Shown: piece by piece, positions 6,889 through 14,885 of the stretch
Layout: every line of letters begins with the position of its first letter
Numbering within the stretch: the first letter of the stretch is position 1
Source: ZC4RG30 sp963777735
GTDB taxonomy: Bacteria; Pseudomonadota; Gammaproteobacteria; Steroidobacterales; Steroidobacteraceae
Assembly (NCBI GenBank): GCA_963777735.1
Contig: CAVZRQ010000006.1
Span: forward strand, 62,001-126,000
Length of the DNA stretch: 64,000 bases
Direction: 5' to 3'
Program-made: the position numbers and the translations under genes
The notes under the pieces: generated by a model
The model's input: the letters and a program-made list of their open reading frames with translations, nothing else
The model's database searches: none
Told to the model about the DNA's origin: nothing

Positions 6889-9755
6889 ACACCATCCAGC
6901 GCGCACGGCGGTTTCTGCTTGGCCTTGGCCTGTTGAGTGCGGTGCTGCTGCATGCACCACTCAGCCTGGCAGCGGCGCCGCAGTTTGATCATCAATCGAC
7001 CGGCTTCGAACTGAACGGCGCGCATCGCGACGTGAGCTGCGAAAGCTGCCATGCCGATGGCGTGTTCAAGGCCACGCCCAGCAGCTGCAGCGCCTGCCAC
7101 AGCGCAGGCACGCGCATTGGCGCCACGGCCAAGCCTTCTTCGCACATCCTGAGCACCGACCGCTGCGAAACCTGCCACACCACCGTGGCATTCCGCCCGG
7201 TCACGAAGTTCGAGCATCGCGAGGTTCGCGGCAGCTGCTCGGGATGCCACAACAACGTGCAGGCCGCCGGCAAACAGCCGGGCCACATCACCACCACCGC
7301 GGGCTGCGACAGCTGCCACTCCACCCTCGCGTGGACGCCAGTGCGGCGTTTCGACCATACCGGCGTAACCACCGGCTGCAGCAGCTGCCACAACGGCACC
7401 ACGGCCACCGGCAAATCCACCACCCATCTGCCCACCAGCAACACCTGCGAAAGCTGCCACACCACGGCTGCCTGGTCACCGGCTGGGTTCGACCACACCG
7501 GCATCACGGCGAACTGCTCGAGCTGCCACGATGGCAATCGCGCGACGGGCAAGAACGCGACACACATCCTGGCCACCACGCGCTGCGAATCCTGCCATGC
7601 GTCGAGCGGCTGGGCGCCGGCAACGCGGGTGGATCATGCCGAGGTGCAGGGCAGTTGCTTTGCCTGCCACAACAACACGGTTACCGCCGGCAAGCCCGCC
7701 ACCCACCTGCCCACCAGCAACGAGTGCCAGGCCTGCCACACGACCACGACCTGGAGACCTGCCAGCCGTTTCGACCACAGCGGCATCACGACCGGTTGCG
7801 CCAGCTGCCACGACGGCACCACCGCCCCCGGGAAGAATCCCGCGCACATCACCAGCACGCAGCAATGCGAGAGCTGCCATACGACGAATGTGTTCCGGCC
7901 CGCGCTGCGCGTTGATCACAGCCAGGTGCAGGGCAGCTGCGCCGGTTGCCACAACGGCACCACGGCCACCGGCAAGACCACCAATCACATCCCCACGACA
8001 CAGGGCTGCGACAGCTGCCATTCCACCACGACCTGGAGCACCGGGCGCTTCGATCACACTGGTGTCACCACTGGCTGCTCCGGTTGCCACAACGGCACCA
8101 CCGCCATGGGCCGCAATGCGACCCACATCGCGAGCACGCTGGTCTGCGAGGCCTGCCATGTCACCGCCGCCTGGCATCCGGTAGCGCGCGTGGATCACGC
8201 GCAGGTGCAGGGCACCTGCGCCTCCTGCCACAACGGCACGACGGCCCAGGGCCGCGGCCCGAGCCACATTCCGACCACTGCCGCCTGCAATACCTGCCAC
8301 ACGACCATCGCCTGGCAGCCAGCCAACTTCACTCATGCGGGCATTACGGCGGGCTGCTCGAGCTGCCACAACGGCACCAATGCGACGGGCAAGAATCCGG
8401 CGCACATCATCACGAGCCAGCGCTGCGAGAACTGCCACGCCATTGCGGCATGGCGGCCTGCAACCCGCGTGGATCACGCGGATGTGCAGGGCAGCTGCGT
8501 CTCCTGTCACAACAACACCATCACGGGCGGCAAGCCTCCGGGTCATATTGCCTCGCACAACGATTGCCAGATCTGCCACGCCACCACGGCCTGGGTGCCT
8601 GCCACCACTTTCGACCATGCCGGCATCGTCAGTGGTTGCAGCGCCTGCCACAACGGCACCACGGCCACCGGCAAGAGTGGCGCACACATGACCACCTCGG
8701 CTGTCTGCGAGAGCTGCCACACCACCAATGTGTTCGTGCCCGCGCTGCGGGTTGACCATGCGCAGGTACAGGGCACCTGCGCCTCATGCCACAACGGCAC
8801 CACCGCCACCGGCAAGAGCGGCACGCACGTGCCCACCACCGCCGCCTGCAGCAGTTGCCACACCACCACCGCCTGGAGCCCCGCCACCTTCTCGCATACC
8901 GGCATCACCACCGGCTGCTCCAGCTGCCACAACGGCACGACGGCAACAGGGCGTGGTGTCACGCATATCGCCACCAGCATCACCTGCGAGTCCTGCCATG
9001 CCACGACGGCATGGAGGCCGGTGACACGTGTGGATCACAGCCAGGTGCAGGGCGCCTGCTCGAGCTGCCACAACGGCAGCACGGCCACCGGCAAGACGCT
9101 CAATCACGTGCCTTCCGGCAACGACTGCGCGGCCTGCCACTCGACCCTGGCCTGGCGACCCGCCCTGTTCGATCATGCCGGTGTGCAGGCTGGCACCTGC
9201 GCGAGCTGCCACAACAGCGTGCGCGCCACCGGCAAGCCCGCGAGTCATATCGTGACCAGCGAGTCCTGCGACTCCTGCCATGGAACACTCGCCTGGCGGC
9301 CGGCGCGCTTCGATCATTCGCGCGTCACTTCCGGCTGCCAGGGCTGCCACAACGGCAATGGCGCAACCGGCAAGCCCACCGGCCACATGCAGACTGCGCG
9401 CGATTGCAGCACCTGCCACAAATACCCGGCGTGGACACCGCTGAGTTTCCGGCATACCTCCACGGAGTATCCGGGCGACCACACCGGCACCAACCCGACC
9501 TGCCGTGACTGCCATACCACCAACACGGACCAGGCCACGTGGCCCACCCCTGCACATCGCCCACGCTGCGCGGGCTGCCATGCCAACGATTACGAGTCCG
9601 GCCCGCACACCAAATACGGCAACGTGAAATACACGGTTTCGGAACTGGCCAATTGCTCCGGTGCCTGCCACGTCTACACAGACTCGACACTGCGCACCAT
9701 TTCCAAGACCCGCAATGGCCCTGAGCATCGGGTCACGCAGCGCAGCTTCGACTGA
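6885..9755 (+). CDS. Giant 38-haem c-type cytochrome
   Basis: A 956-residue exported protein (signal peptide about 1-29, ending LSLAA; no lipobox). I count 37 CxxCH motifs plus one C-terminal CxxxCH (CSGACH, residue 924). Its first block, FDHQSTGFELNGAH, matches the repeat spacer of the 21-haem protein. The body is tandem 46-47-residue units, each with two CxxCH (CxxCHNGTTATGK then CxxCHTTTAW) and two other histidines (THIPTT and FDH) that could be distal ligands. Units alternate between a VDHAQVQG and an FDHTGITTG form. The start is GTG at 6885, overlapping the previous stop. It ends in TGATG overlap with the barrel protein. Likely spans or coats the outer membrane as an electron wire; which side is not decidable from sequence. 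Confidence 0.92.
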   Translation: MNTIQRARRFLLGLGLLSAVLLHAPLSLAAAPQFDHQSTGFELNGAHRDVSCESCHADGVFKATPSSCSACHSAGTRIGATAKPSSHILSTDRCETCHTTVAFRPVTKFEHREVRGSCSGCHNNVQAAGKQPGHITTTAGCDSCHSTLAWTPVRRFDHTGVTTGCSSCHNGTTATGKSTTHLPTSNTCESCHTTAAWSPAGFDHTGITANCSSCHDGNRATGKNATHILATTRCESCHASSGWAPATRVDHAEVQGSCFACHNNTVTAGKPATHLPTSNECQACHTTTTWRPASRFDHSGITTGCASCHDGTTAPGKNPAHITSTQQCESCHTTNVFRPALRVDHSQVQGSCAGCHNGTTATGKTTNHIPTTQGCDSCHSTTTWSTGRFDHTGVTTGCSGCHNGTTAMGRNATHIASTLVCEACHVTAAWHPVARVDHAQVQGTCASCHNGTTAQGRGPSHIPTTAACNTCHTTIAWQPANFTHAGITAGCSSCHNGTNATGKNPAHIITSQRCENCHAIAAWRPATRVDHADVQGSCVSCHNNTITGGKPPGHIASHNDCQICHATTAWVPATTFDHAGIVSGCSACHNGTTATGKSGAHMTTSAVCESCHTTNVFVPALRVDHAQVQGTCASCHNGTTATGKSGTHVPTTAACSSCHTTTAWSPATFSHTGITTGCSSCHNGTTATGRGVTHIATSITCESCHATTAWRPVTRVDHSQVQGACSSCHNGSTATGKTLNHVPSGNDCAACHSTLAWRPALFDHAGVQAGTCASCHNSVRATGKPASHIVTSESCDSCHGTLAWRPARFDHSRVTSGCQGCHNGNGATGKPTGHMQTARDCSTCHKYPAWTPLSFRHTSTEYPGDHTGTNPTCRDCHTTNTDQATWPTPAHRPRCAGCHANDYESGPHTKYGNVKYTVSELANCSGACHVYTDSTLRTISKTRNGPEHRVTQRSFD
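7087..9420 (+). repeat. Tandem coding repeats (two-haem units) inside the 38-haem gene
   Basis: About 16-17 units of roughly 138-141 bp, each encoding two CxxCH motifs. Runs such as CACAACGGCACCACGG recur almost unchanged at several places (around 7390, 7960, 8650 and 8790). The alternation of two unit types gives a higher-order period near 280 bp. The similarity at DNA level makes unequal recombination, and short-read assembly collapse, possible, so the true haem number may differ from the 38 counted here. Confidence 0.85.
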
Positions 9756-12154
9756 TGAAGCGGCGCAGCGTTGCCAGGTTTGCCATCGCGGCAGCCCTCA
9801 TCCTGGTGCCAGCCACGGCATTGCACGCCCAGACAGGCCGGATGCTGGACGACAGCGCGGTAACCACCCGCGCTGATCACTTCGATCTGACGGTTACCTT
9901 TGCCTGCAGCCTGCGCTATCAATCACACACGCCGGCCAGTGAAGGCGATCAGGTCCGCATCACGCTGGCCGTAGGCAGCGACTGCAACCAGGGCCCGAGT
10001 GCCCAGTTCCCGACGGAACGTTTGCAGACCGACCCGAACGGCCCCGTGCGCAGCATCGAACTGCAGCCCGGTATCACCGGGGGTGCCGAACTCGTCATCC
10101 ATTGGAAACGGGCCGAGAAGTTCGTGCTCGCGCCCACCTCCGGCATGCGCGGCATGCGGGTGCGTGTGCTGCGGAGCATGGCCGGCCAGATCGTGGTGGA
10201 AGAACCCAGCGACACCACCACCAGCTACACCGTGAATCTGGAGTCATCACGCAGCCCGTTCACGGAGCTCGCCGTGGCGCGTGCCGCCGCGCTGCTTTCT
10301 GCGCCGGTGATTGTTTCGCCGATCACGATGGACGGCCAGCAATGGTTCCGGTTGCGGGCTGGTCCATTTGATACACGACGTGCTGCCGAGAACCTGCTGC
10401 GCGAAGCGGCCTCAACCTATCCGGGCGCATGGCTCGGCATTGAAGACGAGCTGCCCATCCAGGTACTGCCCGAGGGATCCGCTTCGGCACCGATAGAACC
10501 CGATGCCACGCGCAGCGTTGAACAGCGCGCGGATCCGGAACTGGATCGCCTGCTGGATGAGGCGCGCACGGCCATGGCAGGCAAGAAGCACGATGATGCC
10601 ATTGCGCGCCTGACGCGCATCGTGGCTTCCGAAGACTATCTGCATCGCATCGATGCCGCGGAGATGCTGGGCCTCGCCCACGAACGCAAGGGGCAGCTGA
10701 CACAGGCCAAGGCAGCCTACGAGTCCTACCTGCGACGCTATCCGGATTCGCGTGCCGCGGATCGCATCCGCCAGCGCCTGCAGACGCTGCGCACTGCCAC
10801 ACTGCCTGGTCAGCGTGGCAGCGGTGGTGGCGAGGCACGCGATGGCTGGCAGGCGTACGGCAGCGCCGCGCAGGCCTACCGTCGCGACAACACCAGCCTC
10901 AGCAGCAGCGCGTTATCGCGCAATCTGGTCACCCAGAATGCACTGCTGACCGACCTGGATGGCGTGCTGCGCCGGCGCGGCGAGCGCTACGACATCACGG
11001 GCCGCTCGAGCTTCGGTTACACCCACGACCTCATGTCGAACGGCCGCAGCAAGCCGCTGCGCGTCAGCTCGGCCTTCGTGTCTGCCAGCGATCGCGAACT
11101 CGGAATGGAAGCCCGACTCGGCAGGCAGTCGCGCGGCATGGCCGGCGTGAACGGTGTATTCGACGGCTTGCTCGGCAGCTGGCAATGGCATCCGGACTTC
11201 GGCAGCAGTGCCGTGATCGGCATGCCGGTGGACAGCACGCGCAACGGACCCGACACGGACCGCCAGTTCCTGGCGCTCGCCACTTCATTCAGCAGCGACA
11301 GCCGTCGCTGGGACACATCCGTCTACGCGCTCGCCCAGCAGTTCCATGGCAATACCGACCGGCGCGTACTGGGTGTCGAGACCCGCTACCTGAAACCCGG
11401 CCGCACGCTGGTGATGATGGCCGATTACGACCTGTACTTCGGCGACATCAACAACGCCATGGTGCTCGGAACGCTGATCACCGATTCACGCTGGACATTC
11501 AACATGGATGCCAGCCGGCAGCGCAGCCCGCTGCTCAGCATCCGCAATGCGCTGATCGGGCAGCCCACACTGGCGTTCAGTGATCTCACCAGCGCGTTCA
11601 CGCTGGATGAACTCGAGCAGCTCGCGATGGACCGGGCCGCGCAACTGGTGCAGTTCGGATTGTCGGCTTCGCATCCGGTGGGTGACCGGGGACAGTGGAC
11701 GGTGAACCTGCTGTCGCTGGATCTCACCGGAACTCCGGCCTCCGGTGGCGTGACCGCCGTGCCGAATCCCGGCCGCGACGACTCCCTCAGCAGCGAGCTG
11801 TTCATCAACAGCCTGTTCCGGGCTGGCGATACACATTCCATGGCACTGCGCATCCAGCGCGGCGACACGGGTCGATTGATGTCGGCGGGTTTTGGCAGCC
11901 GCCTGCCGCTGGGCGGCGCGCTGCGGCTGACCAGCCGCCTGCGGCTGGACCGACGCACGCAGATACAGGGTGGTGGCAACGAGTGGGCGTATGTGCCTTC
12001 GCTGCGTCTGGATTACCAGCGGGGGTCGCACTTCTTCGAGCTGGAAGCAGGAGCCGAGCTGTTGCGGCGCAGTAGCGCCATCGGCTCCGAACGCTCCACC
12101 CGACGCTTCATCAGCGCGGGTTACAGGCTGCAACTCGAGCGCAACCGCCAATGA
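9755..12154 (+). CDS. SPOR-TPR-beta-barrel outer-membrane protein (putative cytochrome porin)
   Basis: A 799-residue exported protein (signal peptide about 1-25, ending LHAQ). In order: an N-terminal beta domain (about 30-155); a SPOR-like domain (about 160-230, with QWFRLRAGPFDTRRAAENLL); TPR-like helices (about 255-325); then about 430 residues of alternating amphipathic strands with aromatic girdles, ending at residue 799, typical of an outer-membrane barrel of about 20 or more strands. SPOR domains usually bind denuded peptidoglycan. In the setting of two multihaem cytochromes it is the obvious candidate for the porin sheath of a porin-cytochrome conduit. Start overlaps the previous stop (TGATG). 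It lacks recognisable homology, by eye, to MtrB/PioB, so the assignment rests on context and barrel pattern. Confidence 0.7.
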   Translation: MKRRSVARFAIAAALILVPATALHAQTGRMLDDSAVTTRADHFDLTVTFACSLRYQSHTPASEGDQVRITLAVGSDCNQGPSAQFPTERLQTDPNGPVRSIELQPGITGGAELVIHWKRAEKFVLAPTSGMRGMRVRVLRSMAGQIVVEEPSDTTTSYTVNLESSRSPFTELAVARAAALLSAPVIVSPITMDGQQWFRLRAGPFDTRRAAENLLREAASTYPGAWLGIEDELPIQVLPEGSASAPIEPDATRSVEQRADPELDRLLDEARTAMAGKKHDDAIARLTRIVASEDYLHRIDAAEMLGLAHERKGQLTQAKAAYESYLRRYPDSRAADRIRQRLQTLRTATLPGQRGSGGGEARDGWQAYGSAAQAYRRDNTSLSSSALSRNLVTQNALLTDLDGVLRRRGERYDITGRSSFGYTHDLMSNGRSKPLRVSSAFVSASDRELGMEARLGRQSRGMAGVNGVFDGLLGSWQWHPDFGSSAVIGMPVDSTRNGPDTDRQFLALATSFSSDSRRWDTSVYALAQQFHGNTDRRVLGVETRYLKPGRTLVMMADYDLYFGDINNAMVLGTLITDSRWTFNMDASRQRSPLLSIRNALIGQPTLAFSDLTSAFTLDELEQLAMDRAAQLVQFGLSASHPVGDRGQWTVNLLSLDLTGTPASGGVTAVPNPGRDDSLSSELFINSLFRAGDTHSMALRIQRGDTGRLMSAGFGSRLPLGGALRLTSRLRLDRRTQIQGGGNEWAYVPSLRLDYQRGSHFFELEAGAELLRRSSAIGSERSTRRFISAGYRLQLERNRQ

Positions 12155-12735
12155 TCTGCTGCCTGCGATCCATGCGCTGCCTGCTGGTGGCCGTGCTGTT
12201 CGTCACCGCGATGCCAGCCTCGGCCGCAGCACCGCGCAGCGTGCTGGATCGAGGCACGGGCGCCACCATTGCGCTGTCGGCAAAGCCGTGGGTACTGGCG
12301 CTGGAGCAACCGCATCTGTCCGCGAACGCGCGCGATTACATCGCGGTCTATGCGGTGGAGATCAACATCGGCGGCAAACGACGTCAGCAGCTGGCTGCAT
12401 TCTTCTGGTCGACCATTCCCGGCAGGCAGCGCTTCGCCGGGCTCAAGCCGGTGATCCGGATGCAGGTCGATGACCGCAACGTGGAGCTGAGCTCACAGGG
12501 CCAGACACCGCGTGAAATGGGCATCAGCCAATGGCCCCTGGAGGCACCCGGGCGCGACGCGCTGCTGGTCATTTATGAAGTGGATTCGGCGCTGCTGCGC
12601 CAGCTGGGCCTTGCCACGAACCTGAGGTTGCGACCGGAGACTGATCCCACATTGCCGGAAGACGTCTGGTTCACGCCCTGGCGCAGTGCCCGCAGTGATT
12701 TCCAGGCCTTCGCGCAGCAGGTGCTGCAGCCCTAG
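12151..12735 (+). CDS. Small exported protein of the cytochrome operon, unknown function
   Basis: A 194-residue protein beginning inside the previous stop codon (ATGA overlap). It has a signal peptide ending PASAAA; an internal Met at 12172 is an alternative start. The mature part looks mixed alpha/beta (YIAVYAVEINIGGKRRQQL, then LPEDVWFTPWRSARSDF) and has no haem motif or known catalytic pattern that I recognise. As the last gene of the operon it could be an accessory or assembly factor for the conduit. Its TAG stop shares a CTAG palindrome with the stop of the convergent sensor kinase gene. Confidence 0.75.
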   Translation: MICCLRSMRCLLVAVLFVTAMPASAAAPRSVLDRGTGATIALSAKPWVLALEQPHLSANARDYIAVYAVEINIGGKRRQQLAAFFWSTIPGRQRFAGLKPVIRMQVDDRNVELSSQGQTPREMGISQWPLEAPGRDALLVIYEVDSALLRQLGLATNLRLRPETDPTLPEDVWFTPWRSARSDFQAFAQQVLQP

Positions 12736-14087
12736 CGCCGCAGCGGCAGCGTGACGGTGATCCGCGTGCCCTTTCCCCCTGACCCTTCGGCCACCTGAAT
12801 GGTGCCGCCATGCAGATCCGCGATGCGTTGCACGATCGACAGGCCGAGCCCACTGCCCGTGGCACGCGGCCCCGCCACCCGGTAGAAACGCTCGAACACC
12901 TTCTCGCGTTCGTCCGGCGCGATGCCTGGCCCGGTGTCTTCCACAATCAGGACCGCGGCATCGTCTTCCCGAGTGGTACTCACGCGCACCGATCCACCGG
13001 CCGGCGTATAGCGCAGCGCGTTGTCGACCAGATTGCGCACCAGCACTGCGAGCAGCGCTGAATCCCCATTCAGCGCTACAGGCTGCAGTGCGCCGGCAAG
13101 GGCAATACCCAGACGGCCCGCGAGGCCACGATGTGACTGCAGCTGATCATCCACGAGCTGCGCCAGGTCGAGATCCTGGAACTGGCCGGTTCCGGCAGAC
13201 TGATCCGCCCGCGCCAGGGACAGCAACTGCTCGACCAGCCGGGTATTGCGATCGACGCTTGCGATCAGGTCCCTGGCGGTGGATTCACGCTCTTCGTCAT
13301 CGCGGGCCGCCACCAGCACCTGGGCGTTGGCGCGGATGGCCGCCAGGGGTGTGCGCAGTTCGTGGGCGGCATCGGCCGTGAAACGGCGCTCCATCTGCAG
13401 GGTTTCGCCAACCCGGTGCAGCAGACGGTTCAGTGCGTCCAGCAGTGGGCGCACCTCGCGCGGCGCACCGGCCACATCGACAGGACCGAGATCCTGCTGA
13501 CTGCGCAGGCTGACCATCTCCGCCGTGTGCTTCAGCGGCCGGATGCTGGTAGTCACGATCCACCAGATGAGCACGCAGGCGATGACAATCATGATCAGGG
13601 CCTCCGCGACCATGCGCAGCAGCGCCTCGCGATTCAGTGCCTCACGGAGCCGCCGTGGCTGCGCGATCTGGATCTGCATCGTGCGGGCAGTGTTCCAGCT
13701 CGAATGGACCCGCAGGCGCTCGCCGCCGATGCTGACCCAGCCGAACCCTTCGACGCCAAAATCCTGGAGCGGCATGATCGCGAGGCTGCCCTCGCGATAT
13801 CGCTCCTGCATGTCGAGCGTCCAGATCTGGAACTGGAATCCAAGGGATTCACTGCGGCTTTCGACGCGCATCAGTTCTGCGCCGAGGACCTCGCCATGCT
13901 CCTCCATCTCGTGTTCGGCCAGCTGCAGGAACAGGCTGGCGGTCTCCCGCAACGAGTCATCGAACAAGCGCTTGCTCGTTTCGCGGTAGGCGAGGTAGCT
14001 CTGCAGCGAACTGACGATGAACAACACGGCCGCGAGGGCGGCCAGCGACGCCAGCAACCGCGTGCGCATGGACCAATGCGCAATCAC
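12732..14087 (-). CDS. QseC/PmrB-like sensor histidine kinase
   Basis: A 451-residue membrane kinase: TM1 (about 13-33), a periplasmic sensor of about 130 residues, TM2 (about 160-180), HAMP, then the dimerisation domain with phospho-His in AAHELRTPLAAI and an HATPase domain (NLVDNALRYTP for the N box, DTGPGIAP for G1, GSGLGLSIV for G2). The start is GTG at 14087, overlapping the TGA of the regulator gene; ATG at 14069 is the alternative. The family is that of the QseC/PmrB sensors of metal ions or envelope signals. It is convergent with the cytochrome operon and upstream of the metal efflux operon, suggesting a metal or redox cue; the signal itself cannot be read from sequence. Confidence 0.88.
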   Translation of the reverse strand: MIAHWSMRTRLLASLAALAAVLFIVSSLQSYLAYRETSKRLFDDSLRETASLFLQLAEHEMEEHGEVLGAELMRVESRSESLGFQFQIWTLDMQERYREGSLAIMPLQDFGVEGFGWVSIGGERLRVHSSWNTARTMQIQIAQPRRLREALNREALLRMVAEALIMIVIACVLIWWIVTTSIRPLKHTAEMVSLRSQQDLGPVDVAGAPREVRPLLDALNRLLHRVGETLQMERRFTADAAHELRTPLAAIRANAQVLVAARDDEERESTARDLIASVDRNTRLVEQLLSLARADQSAGTGQFQDLDLAQLVDDQLQSHRGLAGRLGIALAGALQPVALNGDSALLAVLVRNLVDNALRYTPAGGSVRVSTTREDDAAVLIVEDTGPGIAPDEREKVFERFYRVAGPRATGSGLGLSIVQRIADLHGGTIQVAEGSGGKGTRITVTLPLRR

Positions 14088-14764
14088 GCGGGCGGAGCCG
14101 CCGGTGGTGTGGCGTCGATGACATAGCCCTGCCCATGCACGGTGCGGATCAGGTCCTTGCCGAGTTTACGCCGCAGGTTGTGCACATGGACCTCGATGGC
14201 ATTGCTTTCGATGTCGGTATCCCAGCTGTACTGGGACTCCTGCAGCTGATTGCGCGTCCGCACGCGGCCGCGATGCTCGAGCATATGCAGCAGCAAGGTG
14301 AACTCCCGCGACGTGAGCGATACGGGCTGTCCGGCGCGCGTCACCTGGCGAGAGGCCGGATCGACGCAGATATCGCCATGCAGCACCTGCGCCTGCGGCC
14401 GACCCTGCGCGCGCCGATGCGCGGCACGCAGCCTTGCGCCGAGCTCCGCCATGTCGAAGGGCTTGACGATGAAATCGTCGGCACCGCTGTCGAGGCCGTG
14501 CACGCGATCCCCGATGTCGTCCCGCGCGGTGATGATCAGGATCGGCGCAGCAAAGCCGGATCTGCGCAGGCTCTGCAGCATCTGCAGACCATCCTGCCGG
14601 GGCAGCCCGATATCCAGCAGGATCGCGTCGTAGTTGCCGTCGCGGGCGGCGAGCTCGGCAGTCACGCCATCCTGCAGCCAGTCCACCGCATAGCCCTGCT
14701 GCGACAGCCCGGTCTGCATCGCCCGCCCCAGATGTTCGTCGTCTTCCACCAGCAGCAGACGCAT
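14084..14764 (-). CDS. QseB/PmrA-type response regulator
   Basis: A 226-residue OmpR-class regulator. The receiver domain has the acidic pair (EDDEH), phospho-Asp in ILLDIGLP, conserved Thr/Ala (IITARD) and Lys in FIVKPFD. The winged-helix domain carries YSWDTDIESNAIEVHVHNLR and IRTVHGQGY, which closely resemble QseB and PmrA. Those proteins bind YTTAAG-N5-YTTAAG, and a perfect site is found at 14824-14840 in its own upstream region, with a near-perfect one at 3510-3526 before the cytochrome operon. Autoregulation plus control of the efflux and cytochrome operons is a well-motivated inference. Transcribed ahead of the kinase gene with a 4-nt overlap. Confidence 0.9.
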   Translation of the reverse strand: MRLLLVEDDEHLGRAMQTGLSQQGYAVDWLQDGVTAELAARDGNYDAILLDIGLPRQDGLQMLQSLRRSGFAAPILIITARDDIGDRVHGLDSGADDFIVKPFDMAELGARLRAAHRRAQGRPQAQVLHGDICVDPASRQVTRAGQPVSLTSREFTLLLHMLEHRGRVRTRNQLQESQYSWDTDIESNAIEVHVHNLRRKLGKDLIRTVHGQGYVIDATPPAAPPA

Positions 14765-14823
14765 CGTGCTTCAAACCTCGAGTCCTGATCCTTTGATCGA
14801 CCGTCAAACCATAGACTCCGAGA

Positions 14824-14840
14824 CTTAAGAAGACCTTAAG
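14824..14840. promoter_or_regulatory. PmrA/QseB-type operator, perfect copy
   Basis: CTTAAG, 5 nt (AAGAC), CTTAAG. It lies in the 121-bp divergent region between the response regulator (start 14764) and the metal efflux adaptor (start 14886). A possible -10 box (TAGTGT, 14851-14856) sits 10 nt after the second half-site on the plus strand, so the box would overlap the -35 position, as in promoters activated by PmrA-type regulators. Confidence 0.7.
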
Positions 14841-14885
14841 AACCACTGTCTAGTGTAGCGCCACCCCAAATAGCGAGTGGCGACG

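Noticed and set aside
7476..8759. Long open frame on the minus strand opposite the 38-haem gene (427 codons)
   Set aside because: It arises from the repetitive high-GC codon pattern of the cytochrome; composition is Gly/Ala/Arg-biased with no domain and no ribosome binding site.
7087..9420. Regularly spaced repeats that could suggest a CRISPR array
   Set aside because: The repeats are in frame, encode CxxCH units and vary as protein repeats do; unit length near 140 bp does not fit CRISPR.
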